64,000 nt of DNA, taken from the NCBI GenBank assembly GCA_965263205.1, contig CBDHHF010000009.1, positions 62,001-126,000 of the forward strand. The letters run 5' to 3'. A program made the position numbers and the translations under genes. Shown here one piece after another: positions 35,643 to 45,133 of this stretch. The DNA comes from JBCCIM01 sp965263205. GTDB taxonomy: Bacteria > Bacteroidota > Rhodothermia > Rhodothermales > JAHQVL01. Below the pieces are notes generated by a model, which searched no databases, was not told where the DNA came from, and was given only the letters and a program-made list of their open reading frames with translations. The number at the start of each line of letters is the position of its first letter. The first letter of the stretch is position 1.

Positions 35643-36572
35643 TCAGTTAACCAGCTTCTCGTACTTGGTAAGGTTGGCAGGGTCTATTCGAGAAAGCAGG
35701 TTAAAAGCCTCAGAACTAAGCGGTAGATTCTTCAAAGATGGCCGCAATATCATCGGCTTTTGCAGTGAAGAAGATATCCAGTACATACTGTCTCGGGAAA
35801 CAGAATCATACAAGTTCATCCAGGCTTTTCAACGCTTCGAGAACGTTTAACTGGGCCGTTTCAGTTTCGCGGACAAACAGATCCAACCCGCCAAAATGAA
35901 AGTCAAAATAGGCTTTGGCGCAGCGCTTTAAAGCGAGGGTCAAGAATTTGATCGATTAGAGTCGTTCCGTCCCACTGATCGCCGCTCCTAAGTCGGACCA
36001 ACCTACATGGCACCCTGCGACTTCGGCCAATTCCGCGATACGCCGTGCGCTTCTCAAAATGTGGTGTGCCTCCAAATCTCCTCAAACGTATCATAATCGT
36101 AGCCCAGCATCAGGTATGCATAGAAATCGAGGACAGAAGTAAGCGGATCAAATCGTTCAAGATCGTGAGATGAGCGGCGTGCCTTGAGCAAAACTAAACT
36201 GCCAGGAGCTCATCGCTGATTTGAATGATGGTGGTTTCCTGCGGTACCCCGTAGATGGGCCGGCTGGTTGAAAGCACTACCTTGCGCTGCAGAAATTGGT
36301 AAGGGTAAGCGCCTCTTCGAAATACAATCTGCATCAAACAATTGATGCGCTCAAAGTCCTGGTAGCGGTCCTGGGTAAAGGATCGTTCGTTCAGGTAAAT
36401 CTCGAGCCCTTTCTTCCAGCTCAGTTCAGGAAATGAAAATTCGCTACCGGTTAATTGCTGATAGTTGACTGTGACTCGTGCAATTAAATTCTTGCGCAAA
36501 AACCGGCTGGCTTCCAATAACTACCGACAATAAAAATGCCGGCCGCAATACCAAACATTTAACTCTGTACAT
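35643..36572 (-). pseudogene. DUF4835-family protein gene broken by many frameshifts
   Basis: No long reading frame, but pieces in all three minus frames line up in order with the DUF4835 family (about 300 aa; I believe also called PorD and linked to T9SS). In order: leader and start LVLRPAFLLSVVIGSQPVFA; ARVTVNYQQLTGSEF to SRPIYGVPQETTIIQISDE; WQFSFAQGTPL; DPLTSVLDFYAYLMLGYDYD; GGTPHFEK; RIAELAEVAG and GWSDL; LIDQILDPRFKALRQSL; FDFHFGGLDL; LDIFFTAKADDIAAIF; and SEAFNLLSRIDPANLTKYEK before TGA at 35643. I count about eight or nine frame changes in 930 bases. Total length is that of an intact gene. The pieces keep family residues, so the decay is recent or the sequence carries indel errors. 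Confidence 0.82.
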
Positions 36573-36855
36573 CGTTGACAGGACTACTCCTATTACAGAA
36601 AATGATGAAACGATGTCTGTAGCAAAAATACCCGCAAAGGCGGTGTACAGCGTAATACATGGTCAACTGACAGTGCAACGTTTAAAGCACCTTCAACTCT
36701 AAAGTACTTAGAATGATGTGGTGTTGCAATAGTACTTGAAATGATTTCGGCTGTTTCCGAAAAGACTGAATTCAGCAAGCCAAACGCATCGAAGGGTATG
36801 TAACCCGCATTCGAGCCGTCTTACCCTGTAAAAACATGCTATCTCAGGGTTTTCG

Positions 36856-37729
36856 ATGCAACAGCCACTCCCCCAAAGCTATCTACCGGGTCTAGTTCTC
36901 CTGACCATCGTTTGCTCTTTCGCACCAGAAGCAACCTGGGGCAGGCAATTTGAGCCCATGCAAATGGGGCCATTACACGGCGGGCTCGCCCATGCCACGT
37001 TGGCTTTCCCTACCAGCGTTGCCGGCCCCAATCCAGCAATGCAGCATGTACCCGGCGTTCGCACGCTCACCCTCACTTCAGCGCGCCTGTACAATTTAGC
37101 TGCGCTCCGTCAGAATGGTATCTCCATTAATTTACCCGCAGGAAAGGCACAACTCAGCGGCACAGTGCAAGGCCTACGTTTTGGGCAATATCGCAGAGTA
37201 CGCACGAGCCTCGCTGGGTCTTATCCATTCCGTTTCGGCACAAGCCGTGGAATACAAATCGGCATTCGGCTTTCTGCCACGCACGCACACGTTGGCTCGT
37301 ACGGCACTGCCAAACACTATGCCCTGAGTATGGGGCTACTCACATCGATTTGGCACAACCTGTATTTCGGTGCTGCTGTACGCAACCTTATCCAGCTACA
37401 TAACGCGATAGACAGGACAAGCATGCTGGGTGCCGGCGTTGCTGCACAAACACAGTTTCCACGTTTGTGGATAATGGGCAGCTATTTTACAGACTTCTGG
37501 CTAGCAATCCTTCTTTGCCAGACTTGGTATGCCGGCAAAAGTGCAGGCTCACAAAAGCTTTCTCAGTTTGCGCTACGGATTTACCACAAACCCTTACCGA
37601 TGGACCGCCGGTGTGGGTATAATGTTGGGATTTCTGGAGACGCACCTGGCCATTGAACGGCACGTCCTCCTTGGATGGACACCGGGAATAGCCATTAACC
37701 TAGTCCAGATGCGTCAAAAAGATCTATAG
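36856..37729 (+). pseudogene. PorV/PorQ-like outer-membrane barrel protein, one frameshift
   Basis: The first frame (36856-37656) starts with a leader (LVLLTIVCSFAPEATWGRQ) and reads PMQMGPLHGGLAHATLAF, GPNPAMQHVPGVRTLTL, GSYPFRFGTSRGIQIGIRLS and FGAAVRNLIQLHNAID, the pattern of small PorV-like barrels. The end of that frame is not family-like. The +1 frame from about 37505 to the stop at 37729 gives LRYGFTTNPYRWTAGVGIML and HVLLGWTPGIAINLV, a typical final pair of barrel strands. One frameshift in 37505-37600 therefore joins them into about 291 aa. PorV-like proteins belong to outer-membrane transport and T9SS-related functions; the exact role here is not clear. Confidence 0.7.
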
Positions 37730-37957
37730 TACCGTGTCAGATGCTGGTTACGATTGGGCGAGATGAGACAGCCCACCTCTAATGCAGCCCGTACATTGGT
37801 GCAACCTTCAAAAAACTCCCCGGCAAGCTGCCCCTCAGCGCCCCCATGTGTTTCGATATCTCCCCATTGTGATTCTTTTCACAATCGTGCTACGGTTGCA
37901 AACAGGCCTCCACCACGCGCCTTGTTTGGCCGCCGGCACCCGAAATCAAATGTTATC

Positions 37958-38243
37958 ATGGAAGCAATATTAGAGTTGCTGCGCAGAAACGGGATTGAAG
38001 CCAAGGGACTTCAAGTCGAGAATCCAGCCAAAAAATCGAAAGTCTTCGCTAATTTCATGGCCGGACTCTGGTTCTTTTATGCAGTAGGCGCCTGGTACGG
38101 TTCAAAGTTTCTGTTGCAAGATTCCATCAGCAGGAACTGGCGACCCACTTCTTTTCGGCGCTACGTTCATCGTATGGTTTGTCGCTTTTTTTGGCCACGT
38201 CTCGTACGACCTTGTACGACGACGCATTAAATACGGTGCATAA
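37958..38243 (+). pseudogene. Small two-helix membrane protein, one frameshift
   Basis: ATG at 37958 starts MEAILELLRRNGIEAKGLQV, then FMAGLWFFYAVGAWYGSKFL (helix 1). After about 38125-38150 the sequence continues in the +1 frame as LFGATFIVWFVAFFGHVSYD (helix 2) and ends RRRIKYGA at the TAA 38241-38243. The joined product is about 94 aa with an N-terminal charged helix and two membrane helices. I do not know the family. The segment 37740-37957 before it holds no clear gene. Confidence 0.5.
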
Positions 38244-38294
38244 TCTCGCTGCTAAACGTCTTGGTTTTAAACTCTCCAAGACGTTTAGCACACC

Positions 38295-40382
38295 ATGCCA
38301 TTTAATGTGATTCTTTGCCTGGTAGGCCTAGGGTGCTTCACAGCGCTGCTTCAAGCGCCCGTGCTAGCCCAAACACCAGTTGACACGCTACGGATCAACG
38401 TTCGTCAACGCCATCACACGAGCTACCAGCATTTTGGCTTGCGCCCTTCGGCTTGGATTCCCAATTTGATGAAGAGCAGCTGGCCCATTTAGCATCGTTA
38501 ATCAGGAGTCCCATTAACCTGAATGTAGCGCGTCGCTCCGACTTGCTTGCATTACCCGGCGTCAGTACACAGCAAGCAACGGCGATCCTCGCACACCGCC
38601 AACAGCATGGCGCATTCACGCGCATCTCAGCACTTCATGAAGCCGGCTTGTTGGACTTGATCACTTTCAAACGGATCGCACCATTTCTAACCATCCAGCC
38701 TATATCAAAAAAGACACAGCGCAAACGGGGTTCGTTAAAAATCCTGCAAGCTGCAGGCAGAAGGTTTGAACAAGATCCCAAGTATCGCTTGTCGCCAGCC
38801 GAAGGTGGGTATGCCGGTTCTCCCACGCTACTCTACTCCAGAATTGCTTTCGCCGGCCCAAACATCGACTTTCGGATGACGCTTGAAAAGGACGCTGGCG
38901 AACAATTATTCTGGCAGCCCAAGCGCCGTTCTTTGGGGTTCGATCATAGCATCGGGTACACTTTCCCTAAAGGGGCGACGAAGAATCAAGGAAGTTCTAT
39001 TGGGCGATTTTCACGTCTTGGTGGGCGAAGGGTTGATGCTTTGGCGCAATCGCGGCCAGGGTAAAGGTACGCAGCCCGTTACAGATCCTGTCCGTACAGG
39101 CGCAGGCTTCAAGCCGGCTGCTTCTCGAGAGGAGAATCGCTTCTTGCGCGGCATCGCTCTCACCGCACAGCTTACTTCACGCATGGCCTTGCAGCTATTT
39201 GCGTCGCGGCGTTTCCTTGACGCAACTTTACAGCCAGCTACAAGCGGTACATTTTTTCATGTAACAGCGCTTGGCACATCGGGACTCCACAGAACAACAA
39301 GCGAACAAAATAGAAAGGCACAACTTGGTGTTTCGACAATAGGTGGCACATTAACCTTCCATGGACGCCTGCATACTACAAGTTTAAGCAGTTATACAGC
39401 TTCCTTTGAACACCCGTTTACCGCAGGCACAAGACCAGAAGACCTGTATGATTTCACAGGAAATAACATATCCGGCCTAAGTATCTCCACAAAGATTCGC
39501 ACCCGGAATCTCTATGTTTTTGCAGAAGGCGCAACGAGTATGCCGGGCGGTTATGCTGTGTTGGCCGGGCACGCTGGCAGTTGCATCCACAGGACAAGTA
39601 TTATCGGCGTATTTCGCAACTTTAGCCCAGACTATCACACGTTCCTGGGCAACGCTTTTGCTCACCAGCGCGCACGCGTAAAAAATGAGCGCGGGTGGTA
39701 CGCAGGCCTGGAGTCACAAATCCATCGCCACTGGACAGCCAGTTTTTATACGGACGTTTTTGCAAATCCCTGGTTGGTGCAAACGGCCGGCATGCCTCAG
39801 TCGGGATTTTCAGGTTTTGGCAAGCTCACTTTCGCGCCACGCACCTGGCTTTCTGTCCTGTTGCTATACAGGCTGCAAAAAGGCCAGGAACGCGCGAATG
39901 GGTATAGCGATGTGGATTTCCCCGTCAGACAGTATGTTAATCACGTTGTACACAGTTGGCGATTTCGGGCAGCGTATTCCTTTTCACACATGCTGCAATT
40001 GCGCACGCAGTTTGACAGCCGCGTGTCACGCATGCCGATGAGCCGGCAAGCAGGCAGTATGTTATTCCAGGATATTATTTGGCGTCCAAATACAAACTGG
40101 CGAATACAGCTGCGTTTAACCGGATTCACAACACCTGGTGGTGCAGCAACTTTGTACGCTTACGAGCATGATCTGCAATACCGGTTTACAATTCGCGCGT
40201 TCAGTGGCGCGGGGCTCCGTAATTTTTTACTTTTAAGAAGGCGCGTAGGAACCCATCTCGTATTTGAAGCTAAGTATGGTACTACCCGCTACAGACAGGT
40301 ATCGAGCAACGCCACCAATTCCATCTTCACCCCAGGCCGGCGTGTTCGTGAAGTGCAAGCCCAATTCATTTGGAACGTCTGA
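38295..40382 (+). pseudogene. Helix-hairpin-helix plus beta-barrel envelope protein, two frameshifts
   Basis: Three frames join into about 695 aa. The first (from 38295) gives the leader VGLGCFTALLQAPVLAQTP. The second (about 38384 on) carries a ComEA-like HhH part: SPINLNVARRSDLLALPGVS, QQATAILAHRQQHGAF and SALHEAGLLDLITFKRIAPF. The third (from about 38890-38990) starts SLKGRRRIKEVLLGDFHVLV and runs as an outer-membrane barrel to 40382 (DITGNNISGLSI-like strands, VWHSWRFRAAYSF-like alternation, terminal VREVQAQFIWNV). Proteins with an N-terminal HhH pair and a C-terminal barrel are known from Bacteroidota and relatives, without an assigned function. Frameshifts lie in 38384-38475 and 38890-38990. 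Confidence 0.72.
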
Positions 40383-40428
40383 CCTCCCTCCCAGCACCTA
40401 GTCGCCCTCTCAGACATCTGGATTAAGC

Positions 40429-40821
40429 ATGAACGGTCATCAGGTTGATAATATCCTCGTTGTCGAAGACAATCCGGATACACAAATTTTATTGCGCTAC
40501 TTGCTGCAATCTCGATACGCCATCCACACTGTCACACGCGTTGAGGATGCTCTTGCGCACATTGAAAAACACCAATACACCTTGCTCCTGGTGGACATTA
40601 ACCTTGGCGAAGAACGTACGGGGGTAGATCTTCTTAATATCGTACGCGACAACGAGTTACATGCTGAGTTGCCCATGGTAGCCATCACTGCATACGCCAT
40701 GCCAGGCGATGACCACAAATTTATCAGAATGGGTTTTGATGCGTACGTCAGTAAACCGTTTTCCAGAACAGAACTTTATACGGCAATTGACCAGGTCCTC
40801 GACCATCAGCGGACCCCATGA
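40429..40821 (+). CDS. Single-domain response regulator (CheY-like)
   Basis: A 130-residue protein that is only a receiver domain. ILVVEDNPDTQILLRYLL holds the acidic pair, LLLVDINLGEERTG the phosphoacceptor Asp, MVAITAYAM the Thr/Ala switch and YVSKPF the Lys. There is no output domain, so it acts by protein contact or in a phosphorelay, for instance with the hybrid kinase near 1.2-3.7 kb (inference). It is intact, although the genes on both sides are frameshifted. It is convergent with the M56-HEAT gene, with a shared terminator between them. Confidence 0.92.
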   Translation: MNGHQVDNILVVEDNPDTQILLRYLLQSRYAIHTVTRVEDALAHIEKHQYTLLLVDINLGEERTGVDLLNIVRDNELHAELPMVAITAYAMPGDDHKFIRMGFDAYVSKPFSRTELYTAIDQVLDHQRTP

Positions 40822-40850
40822 ACAACTTGTAATTGACGTTGTCTACGCAA

Positions 40851-40878
40851 AAAGCCCTGACAGGATTGCCAGGGCTTT
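40851..40878. terminator. Bidirectional terminator
   Basis: AAAGCCCTG and CAGGGCTTT form a perfect 9-bp stem with a 10-base loop. The plus strand continues CTTC after TTT; the minus strand gives TTTTTGC. It lies between the convergent response regulator and M56-HEAT genes. Confidence 0.85.
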
Positions 40879-40914
40879 CTTCGTAAAACGGCTTAAGCAA
40901 AATCTCTCGCTGGC

Positions 40915-43706
40915 TTAGTTATCCCAGTTTCTGCTTGAACGGCATTCGAGACGGTTCTTTGCACGAAGCTGTCTTTTTCTGCTTTGATCTTCGAACATGC
41001 TCTCCATTTTCTCGCAGAGTTCTGGATTTGCATTGAGTACCGGACTGACAACTTCCATTAATTCGAGCAATGAATCAAAGTCTTCATCACTCCATTCGTG
41101 CTCAAGTTCATACTGCAACTCTTCAAGCTCGTACATGGCTTCCTCGAGTTCATACTCAGACAGCTTCAATTCATGCTCAAGCTCTGAAAGGTCTATCTTG
41201 TCTAATTCCAAGCCTTCGAGGCTATAGGCAACTTCCTGGAGTACGTCTGCAGTAAGATTTAACGACAACTCACCTACGGCCACGCCCAGTTGGCCGGCAG
41301 AAACTCCAATTTCAGCCATCGCTTCACCAAATGCCGAAGCACCCTGCCAGTTGTTTGAGTCCCAATCGCTGTCGTCATGCCAGTCGTTGTTGTCGTGCCA
41401 GTCGTTGTTACTATTCCAGTTGCTATCGTGATTGGCGTTCTTGTTGTCATCCCAACTATGACTGCTACCCCAGTCCTGCCCATTCCTGTCTTCGTTGCCA
41501 TAGTCGAGTTCGCTTAATGCCATCGTAGCATAACGACGCACTTCACTGTTCTTGTCCTCCAACGCATTTGTCAACGCATCCACTGCAGCAACATCACCGA
41601 TTTCACCCAGGGCGATAGCAGCGTATTTACGGATTTCAGGATCAGCATCGTTTTCAAGTAGCTCAACAAACAGCGCCATGCTTTCGTCGTCCGCTTTGTC
41701 TGCAATGGCCATTACAGCGTGACTGCGTACATCAGGATCGCTATCCTTCAGGGCCTTGCGTAAAAGCCGAAGCGCCTCATCGCTATCGTATTCGCTCAAC
41801 GCCAACACAGCATATCTGCGGATATCGGGATCGCTATCGCGCAAGACTTTTGCAATTGCCGGCAATGCAGCCTCATCTTCCCACTCACCAAGCCCAAGCA
41901 ACGCATGGCGACGAACTTCCGGATCTTTATCGTCAAGCATTTTAACCAAAACTCTGATTGGTGCGTGCATCACCATTATCGATGATGCCAACAAGCGCAT
42001 AGCGTCGGATTTCCGGATCGCGATCATCAAGCATTTCAATAAGTGCATCAACCGCACGCCGATTATCAATGTCCGCCAGGGCAATGGCAGCGTATTGGCG
42101 GACCTCACGGTCGCGGTCATCGAGCGCTGCGATGAAGGTTTCGATCGCTTTGTTCTCGTCTAGTTCACTGAGTGCTATGATGGCAAAACGCCGGACCTCC
42201 GCATCAGGATCATCCTCAGCCAGTTTTGCGAGTGCCTCAAGAGCGCCCACGTCGTTCATCTCATTCAACGTAATAACAGCGTGCCGGCGCACTTCAGCGT
42301 TCTCATCAGCAAGTGATTTACGTAATGCTCTAATCGCCATTTTGCGTGCACGGCGTTGTTCTTCGCTCGTATCAGCTGCGGCTGTTGTACGATCAAGCTT
42401 CAATACGCGCTCGTCAGATATGGTCGCCGGCCATGTTGGCTCTTCCGAGAAGTTGGTAACTGCATCAGTATTGTCAAAAAAGGCAAAACCCTGAGCTGAA
42501 CCTTGGGTCATGAGAGGCGAAGTATTGGACTCTGAAGCATCCCACGGACTCAACGCTGTAATCGGTAGCATTACTGCTGCTGCCAATACACAGGTCAACA
42601 CCATACCTACGCGGTTTAATGTACGCCGCTTACGTGCCGGATCAAGAATGTCCAACCACACGTCCTTCCAACTGCGAGGGCTTGGCCATCGATATAGTGT
42701 TGAGTGGAGAAACCCATGACATTTTGAGGGAACGCGCAATATCAAGCAAATGTGATGCATACGCCGAAGCTTTCATCCCTTGCGAAAGGACGAGATCGTC
42801 ACATGCTTTTTCCTGTTCGATGCGCATGCGATGTAATCCTTGCCACACCATCGGATTGAACCAATGCAACGCACAGGCCAATTGGGCGCCAAACTGGGTT
42901 AGTGTATCCCATCGTTTAACATGGGCCATTTCGTGGAGGAGCACATAGCGCCGGCGTTCTTCCGACCAATCATCAGCATCAACAGGCAACAAAATTACAG
43001 GGCGCCAGGAGCCCCATGTCATCGGAGACGAAATACCGGTGCTCATTTTGAGCTTAACCTCACGGTAAACCAGCAAACGATCAGCCAGCTCTTCCATCAG
43101 ATCATCCCAGGCCTCATCTTGGGGATCGTGGGATTGGCGCGTGATCCACCACGCTCCAGCCAGGCCCGTGCATGTCCAAAACAACACCGCTAACATACCA
43201 AACCCCCAAACACTAAGAAGCAGCGTCGACCAATGCGCCTGTTTGATGAGCGCGAGGGCCGATGTCCAGATTCCGGTAGCTTCAGCGTTAGAAGGCCTGG
43301 CGGCGGGAAACACATTATCTGATGTCTGTGCCGGCCCTTCTGTAATTTCAGGTAACACGGGTGCTACAGCATCTGTGGGATTTTCTTTCCACACGGGCGC
43401 TTCCGCTTCACCAGCCGCACGATCCAATTCAGCAAAGCGAGGTACCTGCTGCTCCTCCATGAGTTCAGCCTGGAATGGCTGAGGAATGAACGGAACGGAG
43501 ACGCTAGGAAGCACTACTGAGAACAGCGGAAGCAATAGAATCATCACCAATGCAGTTGCCCAGATCAGGTGACGGGCAGCAGCTGCAGAACGAGACAATA
43601 AACCGGTAAGAATGCGCGCGCCCAGCAATATGAGTAACCCTTTGACAAATAAATCTGCCAATAACATTACAATGTCGTAGAGGGGTTCATCAACAGTAAA
43701 GTTCAT
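40915..43706 (-). pseudogene. BlaR1-like M56 metallopeptidase with HEAT repeats, two frameshifts
   Basis: Three overlapping frames give one product of about 930 aa. Part 1 (43706 down to about 42655): membrane helices and the M56 zinc site HEMAHVKRWD, with the second Glu in EQEKACDDLVL, ending SQLEGRV. One extra base shifts the frame to LDILDPARKRRTLNRVGMVL and the last membrane helix. Part 2 then has HEAT repeats anchored on motifs such as AEVRRHAVITL, AEVRRFAIIAL and PEIRRYALVGI. A second shift near 41950-41975 leads to part 3 with five more HEAT repeats (PEVRRHALLGL to SEVRRYATMAL), an Asp/Asn/His/Trp-rich stretch and acidic helices. The HEAT part takes the place of the penicillin-binding sensor of BlaR1. 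Upstream is the BlaI gene. Assembly error is a real alternative to gene decay. Confidence 0.82.
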
Positions 43707-43708
43707 GA

Positions 43709-44095
43709 CTAACGGCCTTCTTGTTTTGCGTTCTTGATGAGGGCAGAAAGGCGATCAAGTTCCTCTTCAGACAGATCGTCCGACAAATCGATCAAGGCTG
43801 CCATGGCTTGCGTAACGGAGCCTTCAAAGAAGGTGGTAAGCACATGGTTAAGCGCCGACTTTTTGGCGCGTTTTTGTGAAACCGTCGGTTTGTAGATGTA
43901 CCGCGTACCCACTTTATCGTGTTGGAGGTGGCCTTTCTCTACCAGAATCCTCAACATAGCACGCACGGCTGAATAGCTCGGCGGGTCAGGAATTTCATCC
44001 ATCACTTGCGCGGCAGTGGCTTTGCCTGTTCGGTAAATGGCGTCCATAATCTGACGCTCACGCCGGCTTAGTTTTTCGTGTAATGCTGAAGCCAT
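43709..44095 (-). CDS. BlaI/MecI/CopY-family repressor
   Basis: A 128-residue winged-helix repressor: LSRRERQIMDAIYRTGKATA, VMDEIPDPPSYSAVRAMLRI and LVEKGHLQHDKVGTRYIYKP are the DNA-binding part. The tail (FEGSVTQAMAALID, LSEEELDRLSALI) forms the dimer. Proteolysis of BlaI-type repressors by a co-encoded M56 peptidase is the known mode of release. The M56-HEAT gene starts 2 nt after its stop, so they form an operon. The start at 44095 is preceded by two palindromes likely to be its operators. Confidence 0.93.
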   Translation of the reverse strand: MASALHEKLSRRERQIMDAIYRTGKATAAQVMDEIPDPPSYSAVRAMLRILVEKGHLQHDKVGTRYIYKPTVSQKRAKKSALNHVLTTFFEGSVTQAMAALIDLSDDLSEEELDRLSALIKNAKQEGR

Positions 44096-44147
44096 AATTT
44101 TAGGATTTATGCTGTACCTACGGACAATGAGGAGCCGAGTTACAGAG

Positions 44148-44165
44148 ATGCTAAATTTTTAACAC
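44148..44165. promoter_or_regulatory. Operator-like half palindrome upstream of blaI-type gene
   Basis: ATGCTAAATTTTTAACAC, an imperfect copy of the palindrome at 44206-44223. The centres are 58 bp apart. It is 53 bp from the repressor start, so it probably overlaps the promoter or leader. Confidence 0.6.
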
Positions 44166-44205
44166 CAAAAAAGTACCTTATTCACCTGACTAATGCAAGC
44201 TCCAT

Positions 44206-44223
44206 GTGCTAAATTTTTAGCAC
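44206..44223. promoter_or_regulatory. Operator-like perfect palindrome
   Basis: GTGCTAAA-TT-TTTAGCAC, a perfect 8+2+8 inverted repeat. Two similar sites upstream of a BlaI-type gene suggest autoregulation by repressor dimers. It also lies at the 3' edge of the terminator hairpin of the upstream gene. Confidence 0.65.
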
Positions 44224-44253
44224 AAAAAAAGGAGATCCGCAAAGCAGATCCCC
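44224..44253 (-). terminator. Intrinsic terminator of the zinc-ribbon gene
   Basis: On the minus strand GGGGATCTGC and GCGGATCTCC pair over ten positions (two G-U) around TTT and run into seven Ts (44230-44224). It is oriented to end transcripts coming from the gene at 44420-44854, 167 nt away, ahead of the BlaI promoter. Confidence 0.8.
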
Positions 44254-44332
44254 TTCTTGTATATGGTAAACGCGGGATTAACCCGCTAGTATGATTCTAA
44301 GGCCTTTACTGAGGGAATTTATCAACAAGTGA

Positions 44333-44354
44333 ATCCTTCGCGAATGCGCAGGAT
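44333..44354. repeat. Dispersed hairpin repeat, ATCCT...AGGAT family (copy 5)
   Basis: ATCCTTCGCGAATGCGCAGGAT, with perfect outer arms ATCCT/AGGAT; the middle holds GCG..TGCGC. It lies in the 3' region of the zinc-ribbon gene. Confidence 0.6.
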
Positions 44355-44419
44355 AGCTAGCTGTCGATACCCTATATCGTGCTCGACATGTGCAGTTAAC
44401 AATTCCCGACAGTGCATAC

Positions 44420-44854
44420 CTAGTTGGAGCAAATCGATTTCAGCACGCGCCGGCGACTATTCAGCTTCTCATGCCACGACTCCTCTTCAGTAGATTCGTC
44501 ATCGACATAATACTCCCATAATCCCACCGCACTCTCCGCGAGCAGGACATGGCTACGCATGTGCGCAACACGTTTCAGTACGGGCGCCATGCCCATCTGG
44601 TGCACAAACGTGATTTTGCAATCACCGCTATGCCCCATTTCTTTAACTGAAAGCCAGTTGTCGCCACATACGTGGCAGGTGTAAAATCGTGATTCTTGTT
44701 CAGCGGCAACGAGTGGGTCACCATGCTCCTCCTCTTCCACAGCCACTTCCATCGGCATCATACTATAGCTGCCGCAAGCTTTACACTTAAGCCTTTCCAT
44801 AAGCACATCTTTAGGGTCCCTGATGAATACAAGCGGATTCAGGGCATCGGGCAA
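44420..44854 (-). CDS. Zinc-ribbon protein of unknown function
   Basis: A 144-residue cytoplasmic protein. Two CxxC pairs, CKACG (about 23-27) and CHVCG (about 60-64), separated by an acidic loop (EVAVEEEEHGDP), form a typical zinc ribbon. The C-terminal half has MGHSGDCKITFVHQMGMAP and VAHMRSHVLLAESAVGLWEYYVDD and is mostly helical. I do not recognise the family. Zinc ribbons of this kind bind nucleic acid or protein. It has its own terminator and stands apart from the BlaI gene. Confidence 0.72.
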   Translation of the reverse strand: MPDALNPLVFIRDPKDVLMERLKCKACGSYSMMPMEVAVEEEEHGDPLVAAEQESRFYTCHVCGDNWLSVKEMGHSGDCKITFVHQMGMAPVLKRVAHMRSHVLLAESAVGLWEYYVDDESTEEESWHEKLNSRRRVLKSICSN

Positions 44855-45133
44855 ACATACGTGGGGATTGCTGGTGCGGTAGGTACCAGCAATATAAATA
44901 ATACCCGTAAATATCTCAGGAAGGTCGTTCCATCCTAAATCAGCTCAGGGTTTTGTAGAGCAATTCGTACAGCCTCACAGATTCAAACTACACATGGCGT
45001 AATTGTGGGGAAATTACGGATAGGGTCCAATGCTCGTTCGTAGAAATAACCCTGTGACGTGGGTTTCGGCCGCCATTCAGGTATACTTAAGACCGCATGT
45101 ATACATTTTGTGACTAGGTCGTGTAGACACGCC

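Noticed and set aside
35608..35850. 80-residue plus-strand open frame after the tRNA
   Set aside because: The other strand of the same bases codes for the C-terminus of the DUF4835 remnant, which explains the sequence better.
35489..36200. Integrated element at the tRNA-Leu 3' end
   Set aside because: I looked for a second copy of the tRNA end (GTTCGAGTCCCCC...ACCA) downstream and for an integrase gene and found neither.
37740..37957. Separate gene in front of the small membrane protein
   Set aside because: Open frames exist in two phases with one hydrophobic stretch, but no leader, no domain and no ribosome site.
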